DNA from: Planctomycetota bacterium
GTDB taxonomy: Bacteria; Planctomycetota; UBA1135
Reading direction: 5' to 3'
Length of the DNA stretch: 8,783 nt
Assembly: GCA_003501525.1 (NCBI GenBank)
Contig: DNPI01000240.1
Location: 1-8,783 of the forward strand
Shown: positions 6,567-8,783 of the stretch, in pieces
Layout of the letters: each line of letters starts with the position of its first letter
Numbering within the stretch: the first letter of the stretch is position 1
Notes under the pieces: generated by a model
Told to the model about the DNA's origin: nothing
The model's input: the letters and a program-made list of their open reading frames with translations, nothing else
Databases searched by the model: none
Program-made: the position numbers and the translations under genes

Positions 6567-6586
6567 GCCCGCTCAGGAGGAGCGGC
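6567..6586 (+). promoter_or_regulatory. pnp leader hairpin with the ribosome binding site in its loop
   Basis: CCGCTC (6569-6574) pairs perfectly with GAGCGG (6580-6585) around the loop AGGAG (6575-6579), and G6567 can also pair with C6586 beside a bulged C6568. The purine-rich AGGAGGAG (6575-6582) is the only good Shine-Dalgarno match before the ATG at 6597, yet it lies 14-16 bases away, farther than usual. The hairpin partly occupies it. This could modulate pnp translation, which is autoregulated in enteric bacteria by a different leader structure. The rest of the 73-base gap shows no convincing promoter or terminator. Confidence 0.45.
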
Positions 6587-6596
6587 ATACGGAAAA

Positions 6597-8783
6597 ATGA
6601 CAATTAGTAAAAACGAAAAAGTCCAGTCAGTTTCACGTGAAATTGGTGGACGTACATTAACAATCGAAAGTGGCTGGGTTGCCAAGCAGGCGAACGGCAG
6701 TGTCTTGGTCTCATATGGAGAGACCGTGGTTATGTCCACGGCGGTTGATGGGGGTCCTCGCGACCTTCCTTTCTTTCCGCTGACGGTGGATTACCGCGAG
6801 AAAACATTCTCGGCTGGGAAAATCCCAGGGGGGTTCTTTAAGCGCGAAGCTCGTCCGAGTACCAAGGAAGTGCTAGCAATGAGAATGCTGGATCGTTCGG
6901 TTCGGCCTATGTTTACCCCGGGCTATGGCAATGAAGTTCAGGTGATGTCGGCAGTGCTTTCCTATGACCAGGAGAATGAGCCTGAAGTCCTATCCATGAT
7001 TGGTGGTATGGCGGCTTTGCACATCTCCAAAATCCCTTTCGAGGGGCCGATGGCGGCTGTCCGTTTGGGGTGGATTGATGGCAGCATTGTGGTTAATCCC
7101 ACTCATTCGGTCCTCGCCGACGAACGCAATAAGTTGGATATGACCCTTTCTGCTACTTCTGGTGCCGTTTGCATGGTGGAAGCAGCAGCTCAAATCCTTG
7201 AAGATTCTGAAGTAACTAAGGCACTAGCTGCTGGGCACGAAATTTGTCGCGAAATCTGCGAAATGATGGACGAGCTTCGCGAGAAAGTTGGTTCTGAAAA
7301 AATCGAAGTAGAAGCTCCGGTTGAAGATACGGAGGCATTAGATGCTATTCGTAGTCAATGGGATGACTCTACGATTCGGAAGGTTCTTCTTACTCAAGGT
7401 AAATTTGAACGCTACGACGCCGCTGATGCTTTGGTCGCTGAAATTATTGAAGCGAAGGCGGACGAGGGCGACGAAGAATCGGCAGCTCGCTGGAAGCGGG
7501 CAGCAAAGGCCGTGATTAACGAAGTAGAGAGGCAAATGACTCTCGAAGGTCAACGTGTCGATGGTCGCGACACCACGACGATTCGCGATATTGAGATTGA
7601 AACGGGTCTACTTCCGCGAGTGCATGGGTCCACGCTCTTTACACGTGGAGAAACTCAGTCCATCGCGACAACGACGCTGGGTTCTTCAGAGGATGAGCAG
7701 TTTCTGGACGGCTTGCGTCATGAGAAGATCACCTCGCGTTTTCTCCTTCATTATAATTTTCCTCCTTATTGCACGGGTGAGGCCAAAAAGTTATTTGGTA
7801 CTTCCCGGAGAGAGTTGGGGCATGGTGTATTAGCAGAAAAGGCATTGAAGCCAATACTGCCTGAATACGAAGCTTTCCCTTACACGATACGGGTGGTGAG
7901 TGACATTACTGAGTCGAACGGTTCATCCTCAATGGCAACCGTTTGCGGTGGATGCCTCTCCATGATGGATGCGGGTGTCCCTCTAAAAGCTCCTGTGGCC
8001 GGAATTGCAATGGGGATGATTGCCGATGGTGACAACCATGCCATTTTGTCTGACATTTTGGGCTCGGAGGATCATCACGGAGATATGGATTTCAAGGTAG
8101 CAGGTACCCGCGAAGGCATTACTGCCTTGCAGATGGATATTAAGGTTAAAGGGCTTAAGCCCGAGGTTCTTCAGTCGGCTCTTGATCAGGCACGTGACGG
8201 GCGTTTGCATATTTTGGACAGAATGGCTGATTCTCTCGCTGAGCCGCGCGAGAAGCTATCTCCGTACGCACCCGCAAATAAAGCCGTCACAATCCCTACG
8301 GATAAAATCGGATTCCTTATCGGACCCAAAGGCGCCAATATCCGTGATCTACAGGAGACTTTCGGGGTTACGGTCAACATTGTTGATGACGAAGCCGGCA
8401 TTGTGCAGGTTTCGGGCAACCCTGAAGAGCAAGTCGACGCGTGTATTGAGCGAATTCGTCAGCAAACGCGCAAGATAGAAGTGGGAGAACGTTTCACTGG
8501 TGAAGTGACAAGCGTGAAAGACTTCGGGTGCTTTGTTGATTTAGGTGGAGGGCAAGAGGGAATGTGCCATATTTCTGAGCTTGACAGCGAACGCGTTGGT
8601 GTTGTTGAAGACATCTGCAAAGAAGGAGATGAAATTGAAGTTGTTGTAGTCAACGTAGACGAGCGCTCGGGGAAGATTCGCATTAGTCGCAAGGTCGCTT
8701 TAGTTCCTGAAGAGGAGCTTGAAGCTGCTATCGAGGCGGCTCGTGATACTGGCCCCAGAGGCGGCGGTGGACGCGGACGAGGC
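6597..8783 (+). CDS. pnp: Polynucleotide phosphorylase (3' end beyond window)
   Basis: The frame is open for 729 codons to the window edge with no stop, so the gene is cut. PNPase is a trimeric 3'-to-5' phosphorolytic exoribonuclease of RNA turnover. The order is a first RNase PH domain (about 10-225) with the RNA-binding loop GGFFKREARPS (78-88), a linking helical domain (about 240-315), and a second, catalytic RNase PH domain (about 320-545). The latter has GTSRRELGHG (401-410), ESNGSSSMA (439-447) and LSDILGSEDHHGDMDFK (484-500), where D486 and D492 fall at the expected active-site aspartates. A KH domain with the GPKG loop (576-579) and an S1 domain (about 628-698) follow. After S1 comes an acidic helix and a Gly/Arg-rich tail starting near residue 719 that runs off the window. 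ATG at 6597 gives the normal family N-terminus. The gene follows rpsO by 73 bases. Confidence 0.97.
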   Translation, partial: MTISKNEKVQSVSREIGGRTLTIESGWVAKQANGSVLVSYGETVVMSTAVDGGPRDLPFFPLTVDYREKTFSAGKIPGGFFKREARPSTKEVLAMRMLDRSVRPMFTPGYGNEVQVMSAVLSYDQENEPEVLSMIGGMAALHISKIPFEGPMAAVRLGWIDGSIVVNPTHSVLADERNKLDMTLSATSGAVCMVEAAAQILEDSEVTKALAAGHEICREICEMMDELREKVGSEKIEVEAPVEDTEALDAIRSQWDDSTIRKVLLTQGKFERYDAADALVAEIIEAKADEGDEESAARWKRAAKAVINEVERQMTLEGQRVDGRDTTTIRDIEIETGLLPRVHGSTLFTRGETQSIATTTLGSSEDEQFLDGLRHEKITSRFLLHYNFPPYCTGEAKKLFGTSRRELGHGVLAEKALKPILPEYEAFPYTIRVVSDITESNGSSSMATVCGGCLSMMDAGVPLKAPVAGIAMGMIADGDNHAILSDILGSEDHHGDMDFKVAGTREGITALQMDIKVKGLKPEVLQSALDQARDGRLHILDRMADSLAEPREKLSPYAPANKAVTIPTDKIGFLIGPKGANIRDLQETFGVTVNIVDDEAGIVQVSGNPEEQVDACIERIRQQTRKIEVGERFTGEVTSVKDFGCFVDLGGGQEGMCHISELDSERVGVVEDICKEGDEIEVVVVNVDERSGKIRISRKVALVPEEELEAAIEAARDTGPRGGGGRGRG

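Noticed and set aside
1..8783. CRISPR arrays, tRNA genes, insertion sequences or defence systems
   Set aside because: No regularly spaced repeats, cloverleaf candidates, transposase frames or terminal inverted repeats were seen; the window is filled by metabolic and housekeeping genes.

Overview
This is a gene-dense, single-strand stretch. All eight supported genes read on the + strand with short gaps or overlaps, and no gene is supported on the - strand. Moderate base composition, mixed codon use, a sugar MFS protein with a long loop before its last membrane segment, and the rpsO-pnp order suggest a Gram-negative-type bacterium, most likely of the Planctomycetota/Verrucomicrobiota group. That assignment rests on remembered family resemblance, not on a search.

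Positions 7-5401 look like one sugar-catabolism transcription unit. A TIM-barrel protein of the phosphoenolpyruvate hydrolase-like family is followed at once by a small cupin, a 525-residue MFS transporter, an actinobacterial-type xylose isomerase (xylA) and a xylulokinase-family FGGY kinase (xylB). The expected flow is uptake of xylose or a related pentose by the MFS protein, isomerisation to xylulose, then phosphorylation to xylulose 5-phosphate. The jobs of the TIM-barrel protein and the cupin are not known. The kinase appears to lack about 35-40 residues of a normally conserved stretch of its C-terminal domain, although its reading frame is intact.

Positions 5430-6122 encode a small exported protein, probably a lipoprotein, with a weak resemblance to the GNA1162/DUF799 type. 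It follows xylB by 28 bases and has no evident Shine-Dalgarno sequence.

Positions 6123-8783 hold the housekeeping pair rpsO (ribosomal protein S15) and pnp (polynucleotide phosphorylase, cut by the window end). The rpsO leader carries a perfect 7-bp hairpin. Its loop can pair with the end of the Shine-Dalgarno sequence to form a pseudoknot, and the same Shine-Dalgarno sequence can instead be sequestered by upstream bases. This looks like an S15 autoregulatory element. The pnp leader holds its Shine-Dalgarno sequence in the loop of a second small hairpin.

No mobile element, CRISPR array, tRNA, rRNA or convincing intrinsic terminator is seen. The window is mostly ordinary metabolism and housekeeping. 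The best leads are the rpsO leader RNA and the shortened xylulokinase.
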